A DNA stretch of 30,934 nt from Sphaeroforma sirkka (Eukaryota; Opisthokonta; Ichthyosporea; Ichthyophonida). The notes under the pieces are model-generated. The model was not told where the DNA came from, searched no databases, and saw only the letters and a program-made list of their open reading frames with translations. Shown in pieces: positions 8,672-18,709 of this stretch. The position numbers and the translations under genes were made by a program. The DNA lies in the NCBI GenBank assembly GCA_001586965.3, contig LUCW03000207.1, positions 1 to 30,934 on the forward strand, read 5' to 3'. Positions within the stretch are counted from its first letter, which is position 1, and each line of letters begins with the position of its first letter.

Positions 8672-10500
8672 ATGGCTAAGGGTACTTCTAAAGGCAAGGG
8701 AGCCGCTAGCTCTAAGCCTGCTAAGCCTGCCGAGGTTCCTGAGATCCCTGTGGAAACACCTAGCCTGTCTGGAGTTGAGCCTGCCGAGGATACTGTTGGG
8801 GAAGCAAATTCTGAGGTTGGTACAGAGGATTGTTCTGAGGATGACTCGTCGGATCCTAAAGCCTTGGAAGAAGAGGTATCTACTACCGCGGAAAGGCTCG
8901 CCAGCGTCCGTGTATCACCTAGGAGTGAAGCTCAGGACCCCAGCTTGCCCCCCTGACCACGTGCCGTCAAATATTGGGGATAAACGTCGAAAGGCTGGAA
9001 AATTCGTGGATACGAATGTCGGGGGCATTATAACTCCACATCTAAAGGACACTCCAGCACAAATCCGGCGTGAAAAGGAAGTATTGGACCTGTCCGAAAA
9101 TTTCGGTTTCGCCATCGATGGAGAAGCCATTCCATTCAGCTCAAATCTTGGGGCCGAAGCTGAGGACGCCATAACTCGACAACGAGTGGTTGGATCCTCT
9201 CAATCTCGACGCCAATTGAACCGCACTGAAGCGCTCTTGAAGGAGCTAGCGGCAGCAGCAGTTGTGGACCCCTCTATCGTGTCCCACTTGGCTGATATTC
9301 TTCCTATACCGAAGAAGAAGAAAAATTTCGGGCCGGGTTTCGAACCCGAGACCTACTGGTTTACCAGCCAGTATGTTTACCACTAAGCCAGTTACCACTG
9401 GCGAGAGAGAAAATATTTCAAAATTTAATCTCTATAGCTCTGATGCTACCATCGACCATCCTCTTGACAAACCTAACCCTGTCAGAGGATATGATCGTAT
9501 GGAACTCGATGAGGCTTACCATCCTCGTAATATCGACCCTCATTTGCCAACTAACCCTGGTAATCACGATTTTGGCAATCGCTACACCAGTACCTCGTTA
9601 GAGAGTTCCCGCTCTAATCCTGAGGATGAGGAAGTGAGAACCAGACATACTCGTCTCAGGCTATTACGCTCTGGTATGCAAGTCCTTGAGGACCGTCTAT
9701 TGAATGACTCTGACCTTGACGATGGGAAAGCGGATAACATTCGCTATCTAATCGATAACAAGAGAAAGGAAATAGACACCATCTTGGCACTAGCAGCCCG
9801 TAGCACTGAGCATGAGCCTCGTGAACACTTAGAACCAAGCTTTATAAAGCAGCTAGGTAACGCGCAGGCTGAGGTCGATTTCTCTACTAATGAGAGTACA
9901 GTGGAGACACTGAAGGCCTTCGACCAACTTAAGGAGTCTGCCAGCCTTAGGGATAAGCAGATGATGAATGCCTTTATTCATTTCTGTGAGCCAGGTGAAT
10001 GGCGAACTATCTTGAAGGCTCATGAGCCCAACTGGAAAGCCCTACCCTGGCACCAGTTGCGTGATAATATACTTAACACCTTTTTTTGAAGATGCACGTG
10101 ACCGTGAACTTCTAGAGTCTCGCAAGTTCTTTGCGAACGATACCACTATTCGAGGTGCTCTAGCTCATATGACACATATGAATACTCGGATGGGTGGTCG
10201 TACCTATACTGGCGAATATTTATTAATTTGTCAGATGATGGAGACTCTGGGGAGCTAACCTCTTTAAGAAAGTCAATGATGACATCATCGCCTATGGTGA
10301 TTTGCGATCTATGCCTTGGTCTGTCTTTGAGAAGATAGTACACAAGCATACCAATTCCTCTACTAGAGTACTTAGTACCACGAGCTACACCCAGCCCACT
10401 AAGCGAAACGCAGTAGAGACTAATACTGCGCGTAGTACTAAGAAACCTCGCACTACTACTGGAGGGGTACTGGCTCTACTTCTACCGAACCGAAGGTGAT
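8672..10500 (+). pseudogene. gag-like region of element A, plus strand (broken)
   Basis: The ATG at 8672 opens the MAKGTSKGKGAAS N-terminus, about 80 bp after the LTR. Lys/Ala-rich and acidic disordered stretches follow, then a Glu/Arg-rich helical part, then the capsid-like core (words FIHFCEPGEWRTILK and LRDNILNTFF), and a Ser/Thr- and Lys-rich tail before the Cys/His region. An antisense tRNA-like sequence lies at about 9328-9397. Gag would assemble the cytoplasmic particle and bind RNA. It has a few breaks. Confidence 0.82.
9321..9397 (-). other. tRNA-like sequence with A box, B box and T-run, antisense in gag
   Basis: Read on the minus strand: the A box TGGCTTAGTGG at 9380-9390 is a full match to TRGCNNAGYGG, the B box GGTTCGAAACC at 9336-9346 is a full match to GGTTCGANNCC, and the starts are 44 bp apart. 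The T arm pairs (TCGGG with CCCGG around TTCGAAA). A T run at 9321-9325 lies just past the arm. The acceptor arm does not pair. This copy keeps the best boxes of the four. Confidence 0.68.
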
Positions 10501-10504
10501 AAGA

Positions 10505-10710
10505 AGGTGAGAGCGCCTTGCAAGAAGTGTGGTTACAACCTCACAAAACGTAATGGCAAGTGGAATGGTAGACACGACCCTGTTAAGTGTGCACCAGGCA
10601 AGCCAGATTTTGGACACTATATGAAAGAGTGTGCTACTTGCAAAGGGTACTAACGGTTGGCACAAAGAGGATTGCAAGGACTTACCAGACGTCCAAGTTA
10701 AGCACTGACA
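10505..10710 (+). pseudogene. Cys/His-rich nucleocapsid-like region of element A
   Basis: The region encodes two Cys clusters: CKKC followed by a distant Cys, then a C-x2-C-x6-H-x3-C type cluster (as in CAICKGTNGWHKEDC of the minus-strand copy). This resembles but does not equal the usual C-x2-C-x4-H-x4-C zinc knuckle. The expected role is binding of the element RNA. It lies at the gag/pol border. Confidence 0.65.
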
Positions 10711-10779
10711 GTACCATATGTGCGCACTAGAGCAAGATTATGAGAAAATGTTCAATAAAATCTATACCAAAGGAGATGA

Positions 10780-11120
10780 ACGTATCTTTCAAACAGTTTT
10801 CGTAAATGGAGAAAAAAAGTTATGGCACTATTTGATCCAGGGGCTGAAGTCTCTGCTATCTCATGCCGAGTAGCCTACGCTACAGATATGGCTGTCCATA
10901 ACGAAACAACTGATTTAATCTTGGGAAATGGCAAAGTTACTACTTGCGAACAAGCCATTGACTATGCACACATAATGCTGTCAGATAGAAGAGAAGTGAA
11001 GACTCACCTAATCGTTACTGACATGTCTCAGAAATACGATTTAATTATAGGTATGACTGATCTTCTCAGTTTAGGTATAACACTCACTGGTCTGCCTAAT
11101 GGGCTGGGACCCGAATAAAG
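10780..11120 (+). pseudogene. Aspartic protease (retropepsin-like) region of element A
   Basis: FDPGAEVSAIS has the shape of the retropepsin active-site segment (hydrophobic-D-x-G-A). KYDLIIGMTDLLSLGI matches the second conserved segment (DxIIGxDxL type). It would cut the Gag-Pol protein inside the particle. It lies directly between the Cys/His region and the reverse transcriptase, the Ty3/Gypsy order. Confidence 0.7.
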
Positions 11121-11289
11121 ATCAGTCAGATGATAATATGTTAAAGATACCTAAACCTCCGGAAGGTGAAGCAAAGGATATGATTCCGCACTTCACCGAT
11201 ATAATTATGGACTTAATTATACAAAACAGGAAGATTGCAATAACTGACTGGTGTATGTTTAAGTTCTCTAATGGGTACGTTAGACTTGA

Positions 11290-12240
11290 CTTAACAAACG
11301 TCGACTTCTCTAAGTTAAAGTGTCTTCTTCACATAACTACGTGAGTTGGAGACACAAAGACGTTGTCAAAACCCAAATCGAAGATTGGTTAAAACAGGGT
11401 CTAATTGAAATCAATTATGATGCAACCCCAGTTAACTTAGCTCTCTTAGCGGTCGATCAATATAAATCTGATGGAACGTTTAGTAAAACAAGAGTAGTAC
11501 TAGACCTGTCGCCAATCAACAAACTAATTCCGCAACATAGTTTTCCCTTACCTAAGATAAGCGAGATACTACGCAAAATGGAGGTGCGACTATCTTTTCC
11601 AAGATAGACTTAAAAGCTGCATTCCATCAACTACAGATATATGAGCCTCATAGGAAATACTTTTCCTTTACTTGGCAAGGTAAGAAGTACCAGTTTAAAG
11701 GTGCACCTGAAGGCTTACACATGTTACCTTCTTTCTTCCAACAAGTTATGATGGAACTATTTGCGGACCTGTCGTATAACGTATCAGTCTATTTAGATGA
11801 TATAGTTATCTTTACAAAGACAGCACATGAACATGCTAAACTCGTTAAAGAAGTCTTAAAGCGACTTAATCATGCTAAACTTAAGATTAACGAAGACAAG
11901 TGTTCTTTTTTTGCTAAAGATACTATACACTTACTTGGCTACAAAGTATCTGCAGCAGGGGTAGAAATTGATCCTGGCAAGAAACAGTTTCTGTTGGATT
12001 TATCAACACCAATTACTGGAAGAGATGTGAACTCTGTGTGTGGGTTTGTTAACTTCTTCTCGGATTCGGTACCGCATCTTTCTCATTACTTAAAGCCTTT
12101 CAGTCACCTACGGCTGCACAAAGGACCTTTGGGAAAGCTTTGGACTAAAGAATGTGATGATGCATTTAAACTAGTCAAAAGTAAAGTAATGGACGCACCC
12201 ATCATGCAGTACCCTGTGGATGGTGTCCCATTCAAGTAGC
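11290..12240 (+). pseudogene. Reverse transcriptase region of element A
   Basis: The motifs appear in order: RVVLDLSPINKLI (fingers), the DLKAAFHQLQI segment with the first catalytic Asp, FKGAPEGLHMLPSFFQQVMM, the catalytic VYLDDIVIFT, then LGYKVSAAGVEID (thumb side). This set is typical of Ty3/Gypsy RT. It would copy the element RNA into DNA. The region is broken in more than one place. Confidence 0.88.
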
Positions 12241-12640
12241 AACCGACGCTTCAGATCGAGCGGTAGGTGGAGTGCTTTACCAAACGATAAATGGTAAACC
12301 GCGCTACATACAATTCTTTAGCAAGAGTTATAATAAGAGTCAACGGAATTACCCTACCGTTAAACAAGAGCTCCTTGCTATAGTTACTGCGCTAAGACAG
12401 TTTAAAGACTACCTTTATGGAAGTTACTTTACTGTCGCCTGTGATCAAAGTCTTTAACATACTTAAAGATATGAACCCTGATTCACAGTTGGTGAGCCGC
12501 TGGCATGACATTATTGCCAAGTTCGCTTTTTTAATATAACACACATACCAGGAATACATAACCATCTTCCTGACATGCTCTCTCGACTTGTGCCCGACTA
12601 CCAGAAAACAGTCAAAGAGTTATTAGCAACCGATTGGATG
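12240..12640 (+). pseudogene. RNase H region of element A
   Basis: The acidic residues of the RNase H fold are seen in context: TDASDRAVGGVLYQ, KQELLAIVTALRQF, VACDQSL, and HIPGIHNHLPDMLSR, which is the usual Ty3/Gypsy ending (HxxGxxNxxADxLSR type). It follows the RT directly and would remove the RNA strand during reverse transcription. Confidence 0.82.
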
Positions 12641-12669
12641 CTAAATAAAAATGGTTTAACCTCGCTCAA

Positions 12670-13104
12670 TCACGATGGGGTCCATTTACTGTTGATATGT
12701 TCGCCGCAGAACATAACAAACAGGTTTCTGAATATAGGTCGTTGACTCATCCTAAAGGTGATGCATTTCAGCTTGACTTATCAAAGCATAATGCGTGGGC
12801 TAACCCACCTTGTCAACTTATCGCACAGTTGTTAAATTATGTTAATATTACTAAATCTACCATTACGCTGTGTTGTCCCTTACGTAACTCCGACCCATGG
12901 ATACGTGATTTAATTAATATGATTCAAGACGAACCTATTTATGTCGACCGTGAAACCGACACGTTCTTGTATCAGGGATCCTATTCTATTAAGAAGACGC
13001 CTTGGAAACACACCATTGTTTGTCGCATCGGTCCTGCAGGTACCACTAAGTGGAAACCCTCAACCGAATTCTTAGCTAAACTAGAGGAGTCTAAGAGAGT
13101 TTGA
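12670..13104 (+). pseudogene. Methyltransferase-like (Dam/DIRS-MT-like) segment of element A pol
   Basis: The open frame from 12697 reads, after a VDMFAAEHNKQVSEYRS start, through DAFQLDLSKHNAWANPPCQL, then a Leu/Val helix, then LCCPLRNSDPW. The pattern of D-x-FA, DAF, a W-A-N-P-P motif and a following CPL..PW matches the methyltransferase-like domain of DIRS retroelements, with NPP as the amino-methyltransferase motif IV type. It sits between RNase H and integrase, where Ty3/Gypsy elements usually have only a linker. Whether it binds AdoMet or is a structural relic is unknown. Confidence 0.6.
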
Positions 13105-13431
13105 ACAAAAGCTCAAGACTCGTACAACACATGCACCCAACAAGATTGCAGTCGAGGTAATGCCGATTGAAACGGCATTAGATCGTAAAACATGGAACTA
13201 GCTAAGGCCATGGATCAAAGACTCAAAACTCTAAGAGAACCTGAAGCTCGCACTCAACTACTTAAAGCGCTGCTTAAAGAAGAACAGCCAGTTGCGAAAC
13301 AACTGAAGAAGATACTTCAACAATCCAATGTTGTCAATTATGTATCTCAGGACTCTACCCCTCCTGATACTGAGGTTGCCCTTTCCAACAGGACTATATG
13401 GTTCATCCAGCCAGCGTTACGCAGAATCTGA
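13105..13431 (+). pseudogene. Charged helical linker of element A pol
   Basis: Between the methyltransferase-like segment and the integrase lies a Lys/Glu/Leu-rich stretch (MDQRLKTLREPEARTQLLKA, then PVAKQLKKILQQSN) predicted to be helical by eye. I recognise no domain. It is shared with the minus-strand copy. Confidence 0.45.
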
Positions 13432-14704
13432 CTGACTTAGAGGAGCTCGAAAGTAGAGTTAAAATTATACATAATTTAACGCATCGAGCATATGAGCATA
13501 CTTATAAAATGGCTATTCGTGCAGGGCTTGATCACCCGGCGCTGAAAGAAACCATACGTGAAGTATACCGACGCTGTACTGATTGTGAAAAGAACCAGAT
13601 CAAGCGATACGGTTGGGCACCCCTAAAAAGTGTGACAGAAGACCAACCGATGCGCCGAGTCATAGTCGATTTGGTTAAACTCCGCGATCAAGCATACTGG
13701 CGATGTATATATCTGTCATTTTTTATGTGTGGCTTCGGGCTATAACTTGCTTTATGCAATACCGAACAAACGTCCACAAACAGTGGCAGAATTATGCTAT
13801 CACGTCTTTAATGACTTCGGTTTCCCCGAGTACTATGTTCTGATAACGGTAGTGAGTTTTGTACCGACGTAATGGAGGCACTTATACTCGTATCAGGCAT
13901 GACCCATAGGCGTGGTGTTCCTTACAAACCTCAAACGCAGGGTGCAAATGAGACACGTCATAGAGAACTTAAGAAACTCTTGCGTACCGCACTAGACGAC
14001 GTTGAGGATATGTGGCCTTATCATTTGAAATGGGTTCAGACTCAAATGAATAACTGCATGAATCCTCAAACTGGAACACTCCGTTTCACTATTTCTTTGG
14101 CCGCTATAGTGAATTACAAGCAACGTTTGATAAAACTGCGCCCGAAACACGCTACCCCGTGGCTACAAAGATCGAGCATATGCAGAACGTTGTTTACCCC
14201 TGTTTACTCGAGCACAAGAATCGCGTCCTACTTAAAGCGTATGACCGATGGAATAACACTAAGAACATTGTTCAGTTCAAAGTCGGCGATTACGTTAACA
14301 TTATAAATCGAAACGCCAACGTTACCGAACTCTCTTCTAAGACGATAGGACCTTTTGTTATTTCCTACCATGATGAGAAGAGTGATACTTACGAAGTGAA
14401 TAACATTGATGGTACTAGCGCAACCAATCTAGGCACTCACCGTATCCCTACCTCCGAACTCTCATTCGCTCGCTCATTTGATTCTGATGTACCAGTTATG
14501 GAGTCACAAGTCAAAGATATAATTGACAAAACATCCGAAGACGGTTACACTTACTACAAGACCCGTTTCATGGATGGGACAGTAGCTTGGCTAACCTCCG
14601 ATGCATTTCGTGAATCTCGCGACTTTCTTCGTATCTTTAATAAGAAATGGAATAAGCGTTTACATAAGAACACACGAGATAAACGAAAGGGTTTCCTCAG
14701 GTGA
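13432..14704 (+). pseudogene. Integrase region of element A
   Basis: The N-terminal zinc-like part has His residues in THRAYEHTYKM and the CTDCEKNQ pair. The core has RRVIVDLVKL (first Asp), a second segment near 13845 of the SDNGSEF type, and VPYKPQTQGANETRHRELKK with the Glu. The C-terminal frame 14159-14704 has FKVGDYVNIINR and SSKTIGPFVISYHDE, resembling a GPY/F module, and ends in a tail (YTYYKTRFMDGTVAWLTSDA) that is loosely chromodomain-like. It would insert the DNA copy into the genome. Several breaks. Confidence 0.8.
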
Positions 14705-14931
14705 CTACAAACCCTGACGGATCTGAAATTCCCTATTTGCCACCTACTTCCTACGTGACTAAACTTTCTGATCTGCTTACCAACAGTGCAGAAAATTGTT
14801 CAAACTTACTTACTAATGAAGAACAGCCTTTGGCTATTACCTTACCAAATAATAAACGTAAAGCGGCGCCTACATCGGAAATGGTTACTGGACCAAATAC
14901 TAAACGACATAGAGTACAACATGAGTCTTGA
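14701..14931 (+). pseudogene. Small frame after integrase with a nuclear-signal-like stretch
   Basis: A frame of about 76 codons overlaps the end of the integrase frame by a few bases. It is Ser/Thr/Asn-rich and ends with two basic clusters, NKRKAAP and TKRHRVQ, spaced like a bipartite nuclear localisation signal. It could be the C-terminal tail of pol or a separate small protein. No ATG opens it. The minus-strand copy lacks this part because of the junction at 15061-15480. Confidence 0.4.
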
Positions 14932-15047
14932 ACTCGTACATATAGGCACATACTTACTCGATAAGTCATGACCGAAACCGTTTTTTTACTTTGGTTTTCG
15001 CTTTACCAACTAGATCGTATCTTAACGTACGTTCGTAGTTCTAAAAG
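14932..15047 (+). other. 3' untranslated stretch of element A
   Basis: This is non-coding AT-rich sequence between the last frame and the purine tract. It has a loose hairpin around 14971-15001 (CGAAACC against GGTTTTCG with a T run between). No other feature seen. Confidence 0.4.
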
Positions 15048-15060
15048 CTACTGGGGGCTA
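15048..15060 (+). promoter_or_regulatory. Polypurine-like tract before the 3' LTR
   Basis: CTACTGGGGGCTA immediately precedes the TGTAGAAATACGG start of the 3' LTR. A G-run next to the LTR is the usual plus-strand primer site of LTR elements. The tract is short and interrupted by pyrimidines, so it is weak. Confidence 0.45.
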
Positions 15061-15480
15061 TGTAGAAATACGGCCTCCGGTTTGTAGTCAAAAAATATCA
15101 AGATCAATTGAGATTATCTCATTGTGTTTTATATAAACGCTTATTCCATTTCTTATTAAAGATACGAAGCTCTTTTTCGAATATCACGAAATGCATCTAG
15201 GTTAGCCAAGCTACTGTCCCATCCATGAAACCTGGGTCTTGTAGTCATCTACTTGGACCTATTTGAGACTTCGGATGTTTATTATATTATATCTTTGACT
15301 TGTGACTCCATAACTGGTACATCAGAATCAAATGAGCGAGCGAATGAGAGTTTCGGAGGTAGGGATACGGTGAGTGCCTAGATTGGTTGCGTGCTAGTAC
15401 CATCAATGTTATTTACTTCGTAAGTGGTCATTTTTCACTCTTCTTCATCATGGTAGGAAATAACAGCTAAAGGTCCTATC
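15061..15480. other. Mosaic junction: 3' LTR interleaved with the inverted pol end
   Basis: The sequence alternates between the plus-strand LTR and the minus-strand pol end. It is LTR-like at about 15061-15130, pol-like at 15131-15169, LTR-like at 15170-15184, pol-like at 15185-15245, LTR-like at 15246-15269, and then mainly pol-like. LTR words (AAGTGGTCAT near 15422, AACAGCTAAAGGT near 15462) appear at about the place they would hold if the LTR lay alongside. This looks like two alternative sequences merged into one. Confidence 0.8.
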
Positions 15481-16430
15481 GTCTTAGAAGAGAGTTCGGT
15501 AACGTTGGCGTTTCGATTTATAATGTTAACGTAATCGCCGACTTTGAACTGAACAATGTTCTTAGTGTTATTCCATCGGTCATACGCTTTAAGTAGGACG
15601 CGATTCTTGTGCTCAGTAAACAGGGGTAAACAACGTTCTGCATATGCTCGATCTTTTGTAGCCACGGGGTAGCGTGTTTCTCAGGCGCAGTTTTATCAAA
15701 CGTTGCTTGTAATTCACTATAGCGGCCAAAGAAATAGTGAAACGGAGTGTTCCAGTTTGAGGATTCATGCAGTTATTCATTTGAGTCTGAACCCATTTCA
15801 AATGATAAGGCCACATATCCTCAACGTCGTCTAGTGCGGTACGCAAGAGTTTCTTAAGTTCTCTATGACGTGTCTCATTTGCACCCTGCGTTTGAGGTTT
15901 GTAAGGAACACCACGCCTATGGGTCATGCCTGATAGAGTATAAGTGCCTCCATTACGTCGGTACAAAACTCACTACCGTTATCAGAACATAGTACTCGGG
16001 GAAACCGAAGTCATTAAAGACGTGATAGCATAATTCTGCCACTGTTTGTGGACGTTTGTTCGGTATTGCATAAAGCAAGTTATAGCCCGAAGCCACACAT
16101 AAGAAATGACAGATATATACATCGCCAGTATGCTTGGATCGCGGGAGTTTAACCAAATCGACTATGACTCGGCGCATCGGTTGGTCTTCTGTCACACTTT
16201 TTTTAGGGGTGCCCAACCGTATCGCTTGATCTGGTTCTTTTCACAATCAGTACAGCGTCGGTATACTTCACGTATGGTTTCTTTCAGCGCCGGGTGATCA
16301 AGCCCTGCACGAATAGCCATTTTATAAGTATGCTCATATGCTCGATGCGTTAAATTATGTGTATAATTTTAACTCTACTTTCGAGCTCCTCTAAGTCAGT
16401 CAGATTCTGCGTAACGCTGGCTGGATGAAC
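15435..16430 (-). pseudogene. Integrase region, minus-strand element A
   Basis: It carries the same integrase motifs as the plus copy: RRVIVDLVKLP, GVPYKPQTQGANETRHRELK, and the C-terminal FKVGDYVNIINR with SSKTIGP. The frame at 15953-16216 also shows GDVYICHFLCVASGYNLLYA from the catalytic core. Its C-terminal end is altered by the mosaic junction. Several breaks. Confidence 0.78.
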
Positions 16431-16439
16431 CATAGTCCT

Positions 16440-16625
16440 GTTGGAAAGGGCAACCTCAGTATCAGGAGAGGGTAGAGTCCTGAGATACATAATTGACAAC
16501 ATTGGATTGTTGAAGTATCTTCTTCAGTTGTTTCGCAACTCCTGGCTGTTCTTTAAGCAGCGCTTTAAGTAGTTGAGTGCGAGCTTCAGGTTCTCTTAGA
16601 GTTTTGAGTCTTTGATCCATGGCCT
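16440..16625 (-). pseudogene. Charged helical linker, minus-strand element A
   Basis: This is the counterpart of 13105-13431, Lys/Glu/Leu-rich, between the methyltransferase-like segment and the integrase. No domain recognised. Confidence 0.4.
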
Positions 16626-16628
16626 TAG

Positions 16629-17190
16629 CTAGTTCCATGTTTTTTTACGATCTAATGCCGTTTCAATCGGCATTACCTCGACTACAATCTTGTTGGGTGC
16701 ATGTGTTGTACGAGTCTTGAGCTTTTGTTCAAACTCTTTAGACTCCTCTAGTTTAGCTAAGAATTCGGTTGAGGGTTTCCACTTAGTGGTACCTGCAGGA
16801 CCGATGCGAACAAACAATGGTGTGTTTCCAAGGCGTCTTCTTCTTAATAGAATAGGATCCCTGATACAAGAACGTGTCGGTTTCACGGTCGACATAAATA
16901 GGTTCGTCTTGAATCATATTAATTAAATCACGTATCCATGGGTCGGAGTTACGTAAGGGACAACACAGCGTAATGGTAGATTTAGTAATATTAACATAAT
17001 TTAACAACTGTGCGATAAGTTGACAAGGTGGGTTAGCCACGCATTATGCTTTGATAAGTCAAGCTGAAATGCATCACCTTTAGGATGAGTCAACGACCTA
17101 TATTCAGAAACCTGTTTGTTATGTTCTGCGGCGAACATATCAACAGTAAATGGACCCCATCGTGATTGAGCGAGGTTAAACCATTTCTTA
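16629..17190 (-). pseudogene. Methyltransferase-like segment, minus-strand element A
   Basis: The frames contain VDMFAAEHNKQVSEYRS, DAFQLDLSKHNAW and, in another frame, NPPCQLIAQLLNYV and LCCPLRNSDPW, as in the plus-strand copy at 12670-13104. Its presence in both near-complete copies at the same place shows it belongs to the family. It is broken here. Confidence 0.55.
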
Positions 17191-17194
17191 TTTA

Positions 17195-17640
17195 GCATCC
17201 AATCGGTTGCTAATAACTCTTTGACTGTTTTCTGGTAGTCGGGCACAAGTCGAGAGAGCATGTCAGGAAGATGGTTATGTATTCCTGGAATGTGTGTTAT
17301 ATTAAAAGCGAACTTGGCAATAATGTCATGCCAGCGGCTCACCAACTGTGAATCAGGGTTCATATCTTTTAAGTATGTTAAAGACTTTTGATCACAGGCG
17401 ACAGTAAAGTAACTTCCATAAAGGTAGTCTTTAAACTGTCTTAGCGCAGTAACTATAGCAAGGAGCTCTTGTTTAACGGTAGGTAATTCCGTTGACTCTT
17501 ATTATAACTCTTGCTAAAGAATTGTATGTAGCGCGGTTTACCATTTATCGTTTGGTAAAGCACTCCACCTACCGCTCGATCTGAAGCGTCGGTTGCTACT
17601 TGGAATGGGACACCATCCACAGGGTACTGCATGATGGGTG
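17195..17640 (-). pseudogene. RNase H region, minus-strand element A
   Basis: VATDASDRAVGGVLYQ and HIPGIHNHLPDMLSR are both present, in the same order as in the plus copy. It lies directly after the RT on the minus strand. Confidence 0.78.
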
Positions 17641-18700
17641 CGTCCATTACTTTACTTTTGACTAGTTTAAATGCATCATCACATTCTTTAGTCCAAAGCT
17701 TTCCCAAAGGTCCTTTGTGCAGCCGTAGGTGACTGAAAGGCTTTAAGTAATGAGAAAGATGCGGTACCGAATCCGAGAAGAAGTTAACAAACCCACACAC
17801 AGAGTTCACATCTCTTCCAGTAATTGGTGTTGATAAATCCAACAGAAACTGTTTCTTGCCAGGATCAATTTCTACCCCTGCTGCAGATACTTTGTAGCCA
17901 AGTAAGTGTATAGTATCTTTAGCAAAAGAACACTTGTCTTCGTTAATCTTAAGTTTAGCATGATTAAGTCGCTTTAAGACTTCTTTAACGAGTTTAGCAT
18001 GTTCATGTGCTGTGCTGTCTTTGTAAAGATAACTATATCATCTAAATAGACTGATACGTTATACGACAGGTCCGCAAATAGTTCCATCATAACTTGTTGG
18101 AAGAAAGAAGGTAACATGTGTAAGCCTTCAGGTGCACCTTTAAACTGGTACTTCTTACCTTGCCAAGTAAAGGAAAAGTATTTCCTATGAGGCTCATATA
18201 TCTGTAGTTGATGGAATGCAGCTTTTAAGTCTATCTTGAAAAGATAGTCGCACCCTCCATTTTGCGTAGTATCTCGCTTATCTTAGGTAAGGGAAAACTA
18301 TGTTGCGGAATTAGTTTGTTGATTGGCGACAGGTCTAGTACTACTCTTGTTTTACTAAACGTTCCATCAGATTTATATTGATCGACCGCTAAGAGAGCTA
18401 AGTTAACTGGGGTTGCATCATAATTGATTTCAATTAGACCCTGTTTTAACCAATCTTCGATTTGGGTTTTGACAACGTCGTCTTTGTGTCTCCAACTCAC
18501 GTAGTTATGTGAAGGACACTTTAACTTAGAGAAGTCGACGTTTGTTAAGTCAAGTCTAACGTACCCATTAGAGAACTTAAACATACACCAGTCAGTTATT
18601 GCAATCTTCCTGTTTTGTATAATTAAGTCCATAATTATATCGGTGAAGTGCGGAATCATATCCTTTGCTTCACCTTCCGGAGGTTTAGGTATCTTTAACA
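17641..18700 (-). pseudogene. Reverse transcriptase region, minus-strand element A
   Basis: The long frame from 19034 to 18231 covers protease and the N-terminal RT up to the fingers (RVVLDLSPINKLI, PLPKISEILRKMEG). The palm with the two-Asp motif lies at about 18030-18060. The thumb side with DLSTPITGRDVNSVCGFVNF is in the frame ending at 17453. Confidence 0.85.
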
Positions 18701-18709
18701 TATTATCAT

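Larger units (their letters stand above)
7991..15060 (+). mobile_element. Ty3/Gypsy-type element A, plus strand, nearly full length (fossil)
   Basis: The order is 5' LTR, leader, gag, Cys/His region, protease, reverse transcriptase, RNase H, methyltransferase-like segment, integrase, a short extra frame, purine tract, then the start of a 3' LTR at 15061. The protein order PR-RT-RH-IN places it in Ty3/Gypsy rather than Ty1/Copia. I see no envelope-like frame. All expected parts are present, but the coding region carries about ten breaks. The near identity of its LTR to the other A LTRs points to a young age. Confidence 0.88.

Noticed and set aside
14932-15047. Envelope-like frame after pol
   Set aside because: Only a short non-coding stretch lies between the last small frame and the LTR; no membrane or signal segment is seen.
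16690-16926. Plus-strand frames inside the minus-strand element
   Set aside because: They are antisense to the methyltransferase-like segment and integrase of element A and carry no motif.
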